Under the pieces are notes generated by a model. The model was not told where the DNA came from and did not search any database. It was given only the letters and a program-made list of their open reading frames with translations. Of a DNA stretch of 64,000 bases, positions 1 to 8,031 are shown in pieces. Origin of the DNA: Anaerolineales bacterium. Lineage in GTDB: Bacteria; Chloroflexota; Anaerolineae; Anaerolineales; UBA11858. Location of the stretch: contig JANQED010000004.1 in the NCBI GenBank assembly GCA_028278545.1, forward strand, positions 1 through 64,000, read 5' to 3'. Numbering within the stretch: position 1 is the first letter of the stretch; the number at the start of each line of letters is the position of its first letter. A program made the position numbers and the translations under genes.

Positions 1-472
1 CGGTTCCCAAAGAAGCTTATACAGTCGAGATGGATGAACTCTACACCTTTATTGGTGAGAAAAAAACAGGATCTACATCATGACCTTTGTCGATCGAGCA
101 ACACGCTGCATCTTGGCCTGGCTGGTCAGTTACAGACGGCGAGGCTACGAAGTTCAAGAGATGTTGGCCAACAGCGTTCAAGGTCATGATTACTACAGTG
201 ATGATTATGATGCCTACAAAACGGCCTTATATTCGCCGGGGATCCATTATCCAATGAAAGACAAGAGCGAAACATACTCAGTTGAAGGAGCCAATGCTGA
301 CCTGCGCCATTACTTGGCTCGACTGAGGCGCAGATCGCGATGTTTTTCGCGCTGTGAGCATGCTTTGCGTAATACCGTCAAGCTCTTTGTTTTTGCTTAC
401 AACCAGCGTCAACTATTCAAGCTGCGCTTCCCGAAGTACAACCCACCGCTCATGGATTTCTCAACACCATGA
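1..472 (+). pseudogene. IS1-like transposase, 3' part, frameshifted
   Basis: Catalytic region of a DDE transposase of the IS1 type, cut at its 5' end by the window edge. Frame 3 (from base 3) reads VEMDELYTFIGEKK, the usual first-Asp block of InsB-like proteins. After the A7 run at 60-66 the match continues in frame 2 as NRIYIMTFVDRATRCILAW and then as an open frame to the stop at 470-472. That frame includes the SDDYDAYK block and the LRHYLARLRRRSRCFSR helix typical of the IS1 C-terminus. Either the run is a programmed -1 slippage site or the copy is dead. IS1 itself shifts on an A6C motif, but upstream of the DDE region, so the position here is unusual. No convincing terminal inverted repeat was found downstream; a 9-bp direct repeat (TTGCCTGAT, 512-520 and 538-546) lies nearby. 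Confidence 0.8.
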
Positions 473-588
473 TTTTGGCCACTCCCGAGCAGGCAGAAAA
501 AGAAGATGTAATTGCCTGATGGTAAAATTTGAATTGCTTGCCTGATAAAAGATATCTTTGAAACTATCGGCATCAACTGAGGGATTTT

Positions 589-2511
589 ATGCCCACTAGC
601 ACTATTTTACTCATCGTTTCAGACGAACAGACAGGTGACCTCCTTGAAAGGGGAGTGTTGAGACCGGCAGGTTATGAGGTCACTCAAGTGAAGGAACCCA
701 CTGCTGCAAAATCTATTATTCGATCTTCATCGTTTGATGGCGTTATCTTAGAAAGCGGAATGGGGGGCAAGGATTTTGCATTCGTCAAAGAGCTGCTAGC
801 AACGTTTCCAGCAACGCCTCTGATTTTGATCGGGTCAAGCGAGGACAAAGAGACACACGCTGATGTCTTGTATCAGGGGGTATTAGATTTTCTAACATCA
901 CCTTTGAAACCTGATATTGTATTGGAAGCTGTTCAGCGAGCCGTTGATCAGAGAGCTGGCTTGGATTCTTGGGCAAAGGATCGCTATCGACGTGATACAG
1001 ATATATTGCGGCGCAAGGTAAGCTATCTGGAAACCCTGAGCAATGTGGGGCGCTCTGTCACTGCTTCGTTGGATTTGGATGAAATCCTAAAGCGGGTTGT
1101 TGATGCAGCCGTTGAAATTACCGGCGCGGAAGAGGGCAGCCTGCTCATCTGCGATGAGAGCAACGGTGAGCTTACCATGCGCGCATCTCGCAATTTCCAG
1201 GAAGAGTTTGTGCGAACTTTCCGGTTGCCAATCAGTGATACCTTAGCAGGTGAAGTCGTTCGTACAGGAAAACCCATCCTGCTAGATGAAAAATCGCCCC
1301 AGAAGATCAAAACCGCGTATTTGGTCAAAACACTGATCTATGTGCCCCTGAAGATTCATGACAAAGTGATTGGCGTTCTGGGGGTAGATAATCGGGAGAG
1401 CGAACGCTCTTTTACCGACCAGCACATCACCTTGGTTGCGGCGTTGGCAGATTATGCTGCCATTGCCATTGAAAATGCGCGGCTATTTACCGATACAGAG
1501 CTCGAGCGAAACAAACTCGAAGCGATTCTCACGCGTATCGAGGATGGTGTCATTGTTGTAGATACCGGTGGAAATGTGGTGCTAGCCAACCGGGTTGCGC
1601 GGTCACTTTTTGGTTTAGATGATAACGAGGTTCTCATGAAGCCGGTCGAGGAGGTGTTTGCTCATGAACAGCTTGTCGATCTTCTGAAGAATGGCCGCGA
1701 AACCTTCCCTTATCGGTGTGAGATTGAATTGGATGATGAGCAGGTGATCAATGTGCAGTTGAACCTGGTTCCGGATTTGGGCATGACCGTTACAATGCAT
1801 GATGTGACCTATTTCAAGGAGCTTGACCGAATCAAAAGTGAGTTTGTCAGCACCGTCTCCCATGATCTGCGATCCCCGTTGACGGCGATTCTGGGGTATG
1901 TGGAATTATTAGAGCGAGTTGGCCCTGTGAATGACAAACAGCGCAGTTTCATTCAGCGGGTGCAAATGAGTGTGCGCAACATCACTGAGTTGATCAATGA
2001 CTTATTGGACCTGGGGCGCATCGAATCTGGCTTTGATGAGAGCAAAGTCTCACTATCTTTGCAAAATGTGATCCAGTATTCCGTCGAGAGTCTTAAGGAT
2101 CGGATTGCCGGGGACGATCATGAATTATCTGTGGACGTTCCCGAGGGTCTGCCGCAGGTCATTGGCGACTCTGTTCGTTTGCGTCAGGTTGTTGATAACC
2201 TGCTCGGGAATGCCCTGCGGTATACGCCAAAAGGCGGCAAGATCGGCATTACGGCTCAAGAAGAGAATGACCAGATAATAATCCAGGTAAGTGACAATGG
2301 TTACGGAATTCCCGCGGCAGATCGCCCGCACATATTCGAAAAATTCTTCCGTGCCGGCAATGTGGTGGAGAATATATCAGGCAGTGGGCTCGGGTTGGCG
2401 ATCGTCAAATCGATTGTGGAGAATCACAATGGCCGGGTTTGGGTTGATTCTGTAGAAGGAGAGGGTTCTACCTTCACAGTTGTGCTCCCCATTGTAAGAG
2501 ACCCCAAATAG
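589..2511 (+). CDS. Hybrid sensor histidine kinase: pseudo-receiver, GAF, PAS, HisKA, HATPase
   Basis: 640-aa soluble sensor kinase without membrane segments. Order: receiver-like domain (about 5-120), GAF (about 150-300), PAS (about 310-405), HisKA with STVSHDLRSPL (phospho-acceptor His425), and HATPase_c with N (NLLGNALRYTP), G1 (DNGYGIP) and G2 (GSGLGLAI) boxes. The receiver is degenerate: the phospho-Asp position is Glu55 (VILESG) and the conserved Lys of the KP motif is Ser104 (LTSPL), so it probably cannot be phosphorylated. It is transcribed alone; start ATG has GAGGG six bases upstream, and a strong hairpin follows at 2540-2571. No response regulator lies beside it, so partner and signal are unknown. 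The GAF and PAS domains suggest an intracellular small-molecule or redox cue. Confidence 0.9.
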   Translation: MPTSTILLIVSDEQTGDLLERGVLRPAGYEVTQVKEPTAAKSIIRSSSFDGVILESGMGGKDFAFVKELLATFPATPLILIGSSEDKETHADVLYQGVLDFLTSPLKPDIVLEAVQRAVDQRAGLDSWAKDRYRRDTDILRRKVSYLETLSNVGRSVTASLDLDEILKRVVDAAVEITGAEEGSLLICDESNGELTMRASRNFQEEFVRTFRLPISDTLAGEVVRTGKPILLDEKSPQKIKTAYLVKTLIYVPLKIHDKVIGVLGVDNRESERSFTDQHITLVAALADYAAIAIENARLFTDTELERNKLEAILTRIEDGVIVVDTGGNVVLANRVARSLFGLDDNEVLMKPVEEVFAHEQLVDLLKNGRETFPYRCEIELDDEQVINVQLNLVPDLGMTVTMHDVTYFKELDRIKSEFVSTVSHDLRSPLTAILGYVELLERVGPVNDKQRSFIQRVQMSVRNITELINDLLDLGRIESGFDESKVSLSLQNVIQYSVESLKDRIAGDDHELSVDVPEGLPQVIGDSVRLRQVVDNLLGNALRYTPKGGKIGITAQEENDQIIIQVSDNGYGIPAADRPHIFEKFFRAGNVVENISGSGLGLAIVKSIVENHNGRVWVDSVEGEGSTFTVVLPIVRDPK

Positions 2512-2539
2512 TGATTTGAGATTAATCGGGATCAAAGTG

Positions 2540-2571
2540 AGACTCCGGCGAAAGGGTGCAAGCCGGAGTCT
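2540..2571 (+). terminator. Hairpin after the first histidine kinase
   Basis: Perfect 10-bp inverted repeat AGACTCCGGC/GCCGGAGTCT (2540-2549 and 2562-2571) with a 12-nt loop, 29 bases after the stop codon and followed by a T-rich stretch (TGTGATTTT). It fits an intrinsic terminator with a weak U-tract. Confidence 0.65.
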
Positions 2572-2607
2572 TGTGATTTTGTAGACCAAATTTTGGGGTT
2601 TAAGGGT

Positions 2608-2646
2608 AAGTCTCCATTGGGTGGTGAGGATACTCAATGGAGACTT
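2608..2646. repeat. 12-bp perfect inverted repeat
   Basis: AAGTCTCCATTG (2608-2619) and CAATGGAGACTT (2635-2646) pair perfectly around a 15-nt loop, 36 bases after the previous hairpin. It could serve as a second terminator for either convergent unit or as an RNA structure; a Shine-Dalgarno-like AAAGGAGG (2651-2658) follows directly. Confidence 0.6.
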
Positions 2647-2666
2647 CGCCAAAGGAGGAAACAGCG

Positions 2667-2799
2667 ATGAATGAAGGGATTGCTCCCCATTCCGCGAGAA
2701 TAATATCAGAATTGGATTGAAATGTTGATGGTCAAAGATCACCGCTGGCGGGTGATGATGCTCCCTTGGGGATATGACAAATGTTGGACGCAGGTCTGA
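2667..2799 (+). other. Intergenic region with two possible tiny ORFs
   Basis: The 358-base gap between the converging genes holds two hairpins and then ATG 2667 with an ideal Shine-Dalgarno eight bases upstream, encoding only 17 codons (to 2720). One base later ATG 2722 opens 25 codons rich in Trp and Met (to 2799). Neither peptide is recognised. The strong ribosome site is the only support, so these may be chance ORFs or a remnant of a decayed gene. Confidence 0.2.
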
Positions 2800-2869
2800 T
2801 GGAATTAATCTTTACGGGGCTTGTGTCCAACCGGAGGTCATCCAGCAATTTTGGTGGATCGGGAGCTTG

Positions 2870-3451
2870 CTATTTCCTGCCTCGCATGGCTCCGATGCGG
2901 CTGTCCAGCTCCGTGCTGAGCCGCATCCAATCTTCTACCAGCAGCACAAAACCGGTCGCTTGCGGCAGGAAAAATTGAGTTGGGAAGAAGAGTTGCAGGG
3001 CCGCTCGCGGGAGGGGATAACCATTCAATTCAACGGCTACCGCTGTATACCCGTAAAATGGGGCCAGGAACCGCCGTCTCGCCCAACTTTGTCGATCTGG
3101 TGGGAAGAGCTGCACTAAATCCACCGGGCGGATGGAGCGTACCCGTCGATAGGCGACATCCAGCTTCAAGAAGGGGGTAGCAATCCGAAAATGGATTGCC
3201 TGGGGCTGCACGTAACTCATATTTCTTGCGACCAGGGCGAATAATCCCATCAGGAGACAAATCACGGCTCCCCCCAGGACCCAAAGATTGTCGGCAGTTT
3301 CAATAAGGGGGAGTTTTCCGGTGCCTGCTTGCCACCAGGCGATGCTGAGGAGGACGCCTAGAAGGAGGGCAGGTTTCCATAAACGCTCCCAAGAGCGCTG
3401 GGCCAGCAAAAGATCGTGACGGTCCCCAGGTTTTGATGTTGACATACTCAT
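2870..3451 (-). CDS. Small membrane protein, PH-like
   Basis: 193-aa protein with two hydrophobic segments near the N-terminus (about 25-45 and 58-75), followed by a beta-rich cytoplasmic region (about 80-190) that looks like a bacterial PH-type domain. No catalytic motif is visible. Its ATG overlaps the stop of the upstream histidine kinase by 4 bases (ATGA), so the two are translationally coupled and probably functionally linked. The function is not recognised. Confidence 0.75.
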   Translation of the reverse strand: MSMSTSKPGDRHDLLLAQRSWERLWKPALLLGVLLSIAWWQAGTGKLPLIETADNLWVLGGAVICLLMGLFALVARNMSYVQPQAIHFRIATPFLKLDVAYRRVRSIRPVDLVQLFPPDRQSWARRRFLAPFYGYTAVAVELNGYPLPRAALQLFFPTQFFLPQATGFVLLVEDWMRLSTELDSRIGAMRGRK

Positions 3452-5259
3452 TCCTGGTTGGCAGTGGTGGGTAATGTGAACCAGAAAGTGCTGCCCTTAT
3501 CTAATTGGCTGCTGAAGCCGATTTCGCCCCCCATGATCTCGATCAGGCGTTGGGTGACGTTCAACCCTAACCCCCAGCCGCTCTGCTCGCGCACGAGAGG
3601 GGCTTCTGAGCGGAAAAACTGCGTGAAGAGCTTGGTTTGTTCCTCTTCGCTGATACCGATGCCAGTATCAATCACCTCCACACAAATATGGCTGTTCTTA
3701 GTAAAGGCTCGAACGGTGATCTCACCCCCCGCGGGCGTATATTTCCAGGCGTTGCTGACGAGATTAGTGACAACCTGCACTACGCGGTTGGGGTCAGCGT
3801 AGGCTTGTAGCGGATCTTCAGGGAGATCAGTCACTAAGCTCTGGGATTTTTCCTCGAGTTTGTGACGCAGGCTGCTGAGGGTTTCGAGAATATAATCTTG
3901 CACAGTAATGAAACCGGATACTAATTTGATCTTGCCGCGCTCAATCCGGGAGATGTCTGAGAGATCGGAGATCAGGTCGGCCATGCGGCCCACATTTTTG
4001 CCGATCACGTCCAAAAACTCTGCTTGCTGGTCGGTGATTTCGCCGACGTTCCCCCGGCGGATCAGCTCAGTGTACCCTTTAATGGATGTTAGTGGAATGC
4101 GCAGCTCGTGGGTAACGATGGAGACAAATTGAGACTTGGCTTCATTGGCGAATTCCACGGCTTCATATAGACGTGCGTTCTCCACTGCGGTAGCAGCTCT
4201 CCCTGCCAGGCGCGCTAAGAATTGTTGGTCTGATACCGAAATCGTTTGAGGATGTGCTACGATGATGGCGCCGATGGTTTTTCCGGCGTGTGATAGAGGG
4301 GCTGAGAAATATGCTGGTTTGCCTTCCTTCGCGGGGATAAGCCCGGAGGCAGGATGCTCTTGAATATTTGATATCAACCCTTTTTCAAGTTTGGGGGCAT
4401 CCCCCCCACCGGGTCCAGCAATCAGATTAAGGGCGCTGTCTTCGTCATTGTAGATAACTACCCATCCTTGGGCTGCCTCGGTCCCTTTGACGGCCCACTG
4501 GCGGGTAATCTCCAAAACGTGGTTCAAATCCAACTGGGCATTGAGCTCTCGATCGATTTGATTGAGGGTCTCTAGCTCCGAGACGCGCGACGCCAGGGCT
4601 TGATCGGTGCGGGTGTAAAGTTGAGCATTTTCGATGGCGACCGCAGCCTGGGTAGCGAAGGTATTCAGCAGGTTGAGATCGTCTTTGGTGAATATCCCAG
4701 TTCGGGCGCGGTTGTCTACATAAACCACGCCAATGATCTTGCCGCGAGTCCGCAAGGGGGCACACATGATGGAGCGCAGCGCGTAGATAATGACGGATTC
4801 CTGCTCAGAGAAGCGGGGGTCGATTTGCGCATCTGTCGTGACAAGGCCTTCCCCGGAATCAATCACCGATTGGGTCACCGTGCGGCTGATTTTCATGTCG
4901 TCGCGTTGCAGGTTCTCTTGTTGGATATTCCTGGCGGCGACTAAATTGAGGTTATTGGTATCGGGGTCAATGAGTGTGAGAAAGCCGCGTTCCGCGCCGG
5001 TAAGTTGAATGACAGCATCCATCACCTGCGTTAGCACTTCATCTAGGTTTAGGGACACACCCAGGCTTTGCGATACCTGATATAACGCCGCCAGTCGCTC
5101 GGCTTCCTCATCTTGCTCAAGAGATTTGATGAGTCGTTGAAGCTGTTTCCGCAGATTGGTGATGACAGCATGGGCTTCGGTGGGTAGGGGCTGTTTTTCG
5201 AGTTGATCCAGCGCGCTGTCTAGCTCATTTAGAGTTTCGACCTGGTGATCTTTTTTCAT
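3448..5259 (-). CDS. GAF-GAF sensor histidine kinase
   Basis: 603-aa soluble kinase: N-terminal coiled coil (about 5-60), GAF 1 (about 65-215), linker helix, a second GAF-like domain (about 235-370), HisKA with VTHELRIPLT (phospho-acceptor His384), and HATPase_c with NLVSNAWKYTP, DTGIGIS and GWGLGL boxes. Its two GAF domains resemble the GAF of the 589-2511 kinase, suggesting related inputs. It forms a two-gene unit with the downstream membrane protein (4-base overlap). A TATAAT box on the minus strand (5301-5306) lies about 42 bases before the ATG, without a clear -35. No cognate regulator is adjacent. Confidence 0.9.
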   Translation of the reverse strand: MKKDHQVETLNELDSALDQLEKQPLPTEAHAVITNLRKQLQRLIKSLEQDEEAERLAALYQVSQSLGVSLNLDEVLTQVMDAVIQLTGAERGFLTLIDPDTNNLNLVAARNIQQENLQRDDMKISRTVTQSVIDSGEGLVTTDAQIDPRFSEQESVIIYALRSIMCAPLRTRGKIIGVVYVDNRARTGIFTKDDLNLLNTFATQAAVAIENAQLYTRTDQALASRVSELETLNQIDRELNAQLDLNHVLEITRQWAVKGTEAAQGWVVIYNDEDSALNLIAGPGGGDAPKLEKGLISNIQEHPASGLIPAKEGKPAYFSAPLSHAGKTIGAIIVAHPQTISVSDQQFLARLAGRAATAVENARLYEAVEFANEAKSQFVSIVTHELRIPLTSIKGYTELIRRGNVGEITDQQAEFLDVIGKNVGRMADLISDLSDISRIERGKIKLVSGFITVQDYILETLSSLRHKLEEKSQSLVTDLPEDPLQAYADPNRVVQVVTNLVSNAWKYTPAGGEITVRAFTKNSHICVEVIDTGIGISEEEQTKLFTQFFRSEAPLVREQSGWGLGLNVTQRLIEIMGGEIGFSSQLDKGSTFWFTLPTTANQE

Positions 5260-5300
5260 AGTTTGTGGACAAAGATGTGAAAGCTGTTTTTGGTACGGGC

Positions 5301-5306
5301 ATTATA
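5301..5306 (-). promoter_or_regulatory. -10 box before the GAF-GAF kinase
   Basis: A perfect TATAAT on the minus strand in the short gap between the SCP2 gene and the kinase, giving a predicted leader of about 35 bases. No good -35 element is seen at the usual distance, so the call rests on the -10 alone. Confidence 0.35.
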
Positions 5307-5370
5307 AAGCACGGTGTTGTGTGGGAATGATAGACGACCGTTTCTTGTCATCGTGTTGCGTTCAGCGTTA

Positions 5371-5784
5371 TTACAGGAATTCGGTTTCCACTTCCTGGGC
5401 GCAACGCACAAAATCCAGCACAACAGGGACGTTGCGCATCATGTATGTCATGCTGCCCGTTACGCGCAATTTGCGTGTGAGCATGGCTTGCATGGGGTCA
5501 AGTTCATTCTTTATGATGCGAGTGAAATTGCCATAAGGCGCGCTGAGCACATAAGCTGGGTCGAGTTCGGCTTCGTGCTCTTCATCGGCGATGAAGGCGT
5601 TGCGACATTTGCCGTGCCACAGATCGAGGTAAAGCTTCATAGGGCTGGTTAGCGGTCCATCGGGTTCGATGTTGAACATGATGTCGCCTTCCCATTTCTT
5701 GGCGATGCGGGCATATCTTTCATCGCTGTTCAGTTTCTCATCTAATGCTTGCAGCCATTCAGCGCTGGGGAACATATAAGCCAT
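5371..5784 (-). CDS. SCP2 sterol-binding-like domain protein
   Basis: 137-aa single-domain protein resembling the SCP-2 sterol-transfer family: N-terminal helix (FPSAEWLQALDEKLNSDERY), a beta-sheet with FNIEPDGPL, then an APYGNFTRIIKNELDP-like core. Family members bind hydrophobic ligands such as lipids or acyl chains, and bacterial stand-alone copies are mostly uncharacterised. There is no signal peptide, so it should be cytoplasmic. It lies only 8 bases after the GT-C gene at 5793 and is probably co-transcribed with it, which could point to a lipid ligand, but this is speculative. Confidence 0.75.
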   Translation of the reverse strand: MAYMFPSAEWLQALDEKLNSDERYARIAKKWEGDIMFNIEPDGPLTSPMKLYLDLWHGKCRNAFIADEEHEAELDPAYVLSAPYGNFTRIIKNELDPMQAMLTRKLRVTGSMTYMMRNVPVVLDFVRCAQEVETEFL

Positions 5785-5792
5785 AATTTATC

Positions 5793-7334
5793 TCACTTTG
5801 AGTTGACTTGACCCCTTGTGGTGAGGTCATTTGAAACCTTGTTTGGGGTAAGCATGGTTTCACAAATGGCTAATGGGAGGACCGGGAACACCCAGGTCAT
5901 ATATTGGCGGAATAGAACGGAGTTGAAATCGACGAATATCAGCAGGATCAAGAAGGCCGCCGTGAAAACCTTGATTTTCTTAGCCCATGCTGCGAGAAAG
6001 ATCAGCCCCATCATTGCCAACATGGGCAGTTTTGCAGGGATGCCTGACAACCCCAATAAGGTGTCGATTGCCGGTGCTCCAAAATGGCTTTCTGAAATCC
6101 GAATTGCGGACACGAAAATGGATTTTACGAACCCCTCAGCGTTCCATATCAGAAATGGTGCTGAGACGATCAATGGGACGCTGGCCATGACCAGGTTGAG
6201 TTGGACGAATTGCTTGATAGAGCGGTTTTTAACAGATTGCCAAATCCAGATGATGAAGAGGGGGATCATGAACATGGCAATATGTTTGACACTTAAGGAG
6301 AGGCCGAACGCTAATAAAGAGATGATCTTATGCCTGGGCCAAAGGATCAGTGAGAGCAGGAGGAAGAATATGGCGATAAAATCGATGTGATAGATCATCG
6401 TCATGTGCAGCGTCCAACGGTTGAACAGCCAGAAGACCCCTGCGATAACCGCCAGAGCCAGGTTGTTGTAGCGATGATAGGGCACATAGAAAAGGAGATA
6501 CGCGATCCCAAGGTTGGCGATCAAGAATATGGCCCGCCAGAAGCCAAGCCATTGGATGAAATCTTCTAATCCTATCTCTTGTGTGAGCCATGCCAGGGTA
6601 TAAGAGATGGGCAGATAGGTGGCGAAGATCTGATTCCACTCTACGGTATCGAAGTCCAGCGAGCGCTGATAGGGGTTAATGCCCTGCTGAAGCCGGTCTC
6701 CTTCGATGAAAATGGCGAAAATATCCTGTCTTTCGAGGTCAAACTTGTTGTCTTGGTTGAACATCGTGTGCTGATCCCAGTCTTCTGGTTGCAACTCCCA
6801 TAAATAGGAGTGCATCGCCAGTCCGCTGATGAGGATCATGAAAAGCACCAAGACGGCGATTCCGTGAGAGCGGAAATATCCTTTGAAGACCTCTCTATCC
6901 TTGAAGATGACCGGGACTGCCTGCCCACACATTAACGTGAACCAAAACATGAAGGGGGCTAATCGTGTAAAGTAGCCTTGCAAAAACAAATCTGTAGTCG
7001 TGAACGCGGTATAAAGGAAATAAATGCCGCTTAGAAAGCCGGACAGGGTGAGTACCGTACCTGTTGTTAAATGACCCTCCTGGGTGAAGATACCGTCGAT
7101 CTTTTGAGTTGCTTTTTGGTACCAACGGGGGTCTTTTTTGGCTTTATAGGTGAGGGTTGAAGTTACGATGAGCAATAGAATCATCGCCATTAGCAGGATC
7201 AGGCGGAATTTCGAGATTCCAAATAACCATACGCTCTTGGGATCGCTGGGGATCAGTAATAGCCAGAGTAGAGCGATCATGCCTTCTATCAGCGCGGCGT
7301 ATAGGTAAGTTTGCAAGGTGAATCTTCTATTCAT
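5793..7334 (-). CDS. GT-C-type polytopic glycosyltransferase-like protein
   Basis: 513-aa protein with about twelve membrane segments, of the kind that use polyprenyl-phosphate sugars (GT-C fold, GT87/ALG-like). The long extracytoplasmic loop after the fifth segment has acidic residues (DNKFDLERQDIFAIF) followed by NPYQRS, as in the family. Its first 150 residues form a separate four-helix module that also starts the 891-aa protein at 53692: both have IPxDxxxxWxxGxSKxRL, then a KxxxDPxW loop and LFLQGYFTRLAP versus QFVQGYLQRLAP. It is 5 bases from endonuclease III upstream and 8 bases from the SCP2 gene downstream. The acceptor is unknown. Confidence 0.75.
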   Translation of the reverse strand: MNRRFTLQTYLYAALIEGMIALLWLLLIPSDPKSVWLFGISKFRLILLMAMILLLIVTSTLTYKAKKDPRWYQKATQKIDGIFTQEGHLTTGTVLTLSGFLSGIYFLYTAFTTTDLFLQGYFTRLAPFMFWFTLMCGQAVPVIFKDREVFKGYFRSHGIAVLVLFMILISGLAMHSYLWELQPEDWDQHTMFNQDNKFDLERQDIFAIFIEGDRLQQGINPYQRSLDFDTVEWNQIFATYLPISYTLAWLTQEIGLEDFIQWLGFWRAIFLIANLGIAYLLFYVPYHRYNNLALAVIAGVFWLFNRWTLHMTMIYHIDFIAIFFLLLSLILWPRHKIISLLAFGLSLSVKHIAMFMIPLFIIWIWQSVKNRSIKQFVQLNLVMASVPLIVSAPFLIWNAEGFVKSIFVSAIRISESHFGAPAIDTLLGLSGIPAKLPMLAMMGLIFLAAWAKKIKVFTAAFLILLIFVDFNSVLFRQYMTWVFPVLPLAICETMLTPNKVSNDLTTRGQVNSK

Positions 7335-7339
7335 GGGGC

Positions 7340-8008
7340 TTATTTTGCGTCGTCAGGGTAGTTTTCGGCGTAATAATCACACAATTCTTGTAGTGGACAT
7401 ATTCCGCATTGGGGCTTACGGGCCTTGCAGATTTCCCTTCCTAAGCGGATGATATTCAGGTGAGCGGCGTAATAGGTTTCTGGGGGAAATATACTCGCAA
7501 GATGTTCGTGGGCTTTGTCGGCGTTCATTTTCTGGGGGCGTAACCCAAGGCGACCGGTAATGCGGTAAATGTGGGTGTCCACCGGGAAGGCTGGTTTGCC
7601 CAGGGAGAACAGTACGACGATAGATGCAGTTTTTGGGCCAACGCCTTTGAACTGGATCAGCCAATCGTAAGCCTCTTGGAATGAAAAATCTTCCAAGAAG
7701 TCTAGCTCCAGAGAGCCGCGCAGTTCGGTTATTTGTTTGAGCGCATTTTGAATGCGCGGCCCCTTCTGGTTCGCCAATCCCGCGGTTCGGATGGCCTCGA
7801 TGACTTCATCTGAGTCCGCATCCCGGACTTGTTCCCATGTGGGGAAACGCTTGCGGAGGCTATTAAAGGCCCTGTCTCGGTTGGTATCGTTGGTGTTCTG
7901 TGAAAGGATAGTGGATACCAATTCGTCTAAAGGGGGCAACGGGTTGCGCCAGACTGGCTCGCCGTAATGATCTAATAAGCGTTGGTGGATTTGAGTAGCA
8001 CGATTCAT
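7340..8008 (-). CDS. nth: Endonuclease III
   Basis: 222-aa base-excision repair enzyme: a DNA glycosylase/AP lyase for oxidised pyrimidines. The helix-hairpin-helix (FKGVGPKTA) carries catalytic Lys126, and the aspartate follows at 144 (FPVDTHIYR). The C-terminal iron-sulfur loop has the canonical spacing C194-x6-C201-x2-C204-x5-C210. Length fits the family. It sits between two glycosyltransferase-like genes with small gaps (5 and 23 bases), so it is read in their unit, with no clear functional link. No Shine-Dalgarno precedes the ATG. Confidence 0.95.
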   Translation of the reverse strand: MNRATQIHQRLLDHYGEPVWRNPLPPLDELVSTILSQNTNDTNRDRAFNSLRKRFPTWEQVRDADSDEVIEAIRTAGLANQKGPRIQNALKQITELRGSLELDFLEDFSFQEAYDWLIQFKGVGPKTASIVVLFSLGKPAFPVDTHIYRITGRLGLRPQKMNADKAHEHLASIFPPETYYAAHLNIIRLGREICKARKPQCGICPLQELCDYYAENYPDDAK

Positions 8009-8031
8009 GGTGAGAGTCTTTTGTTAGGGGT

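Noticed and set aside
473-588. Right inverted repeat and target duplication of the IS element
   Set aside because: A 9-bp direct repeat is present (512-520, 538-546) but no terminal inverted repeat can be matched without the left end.
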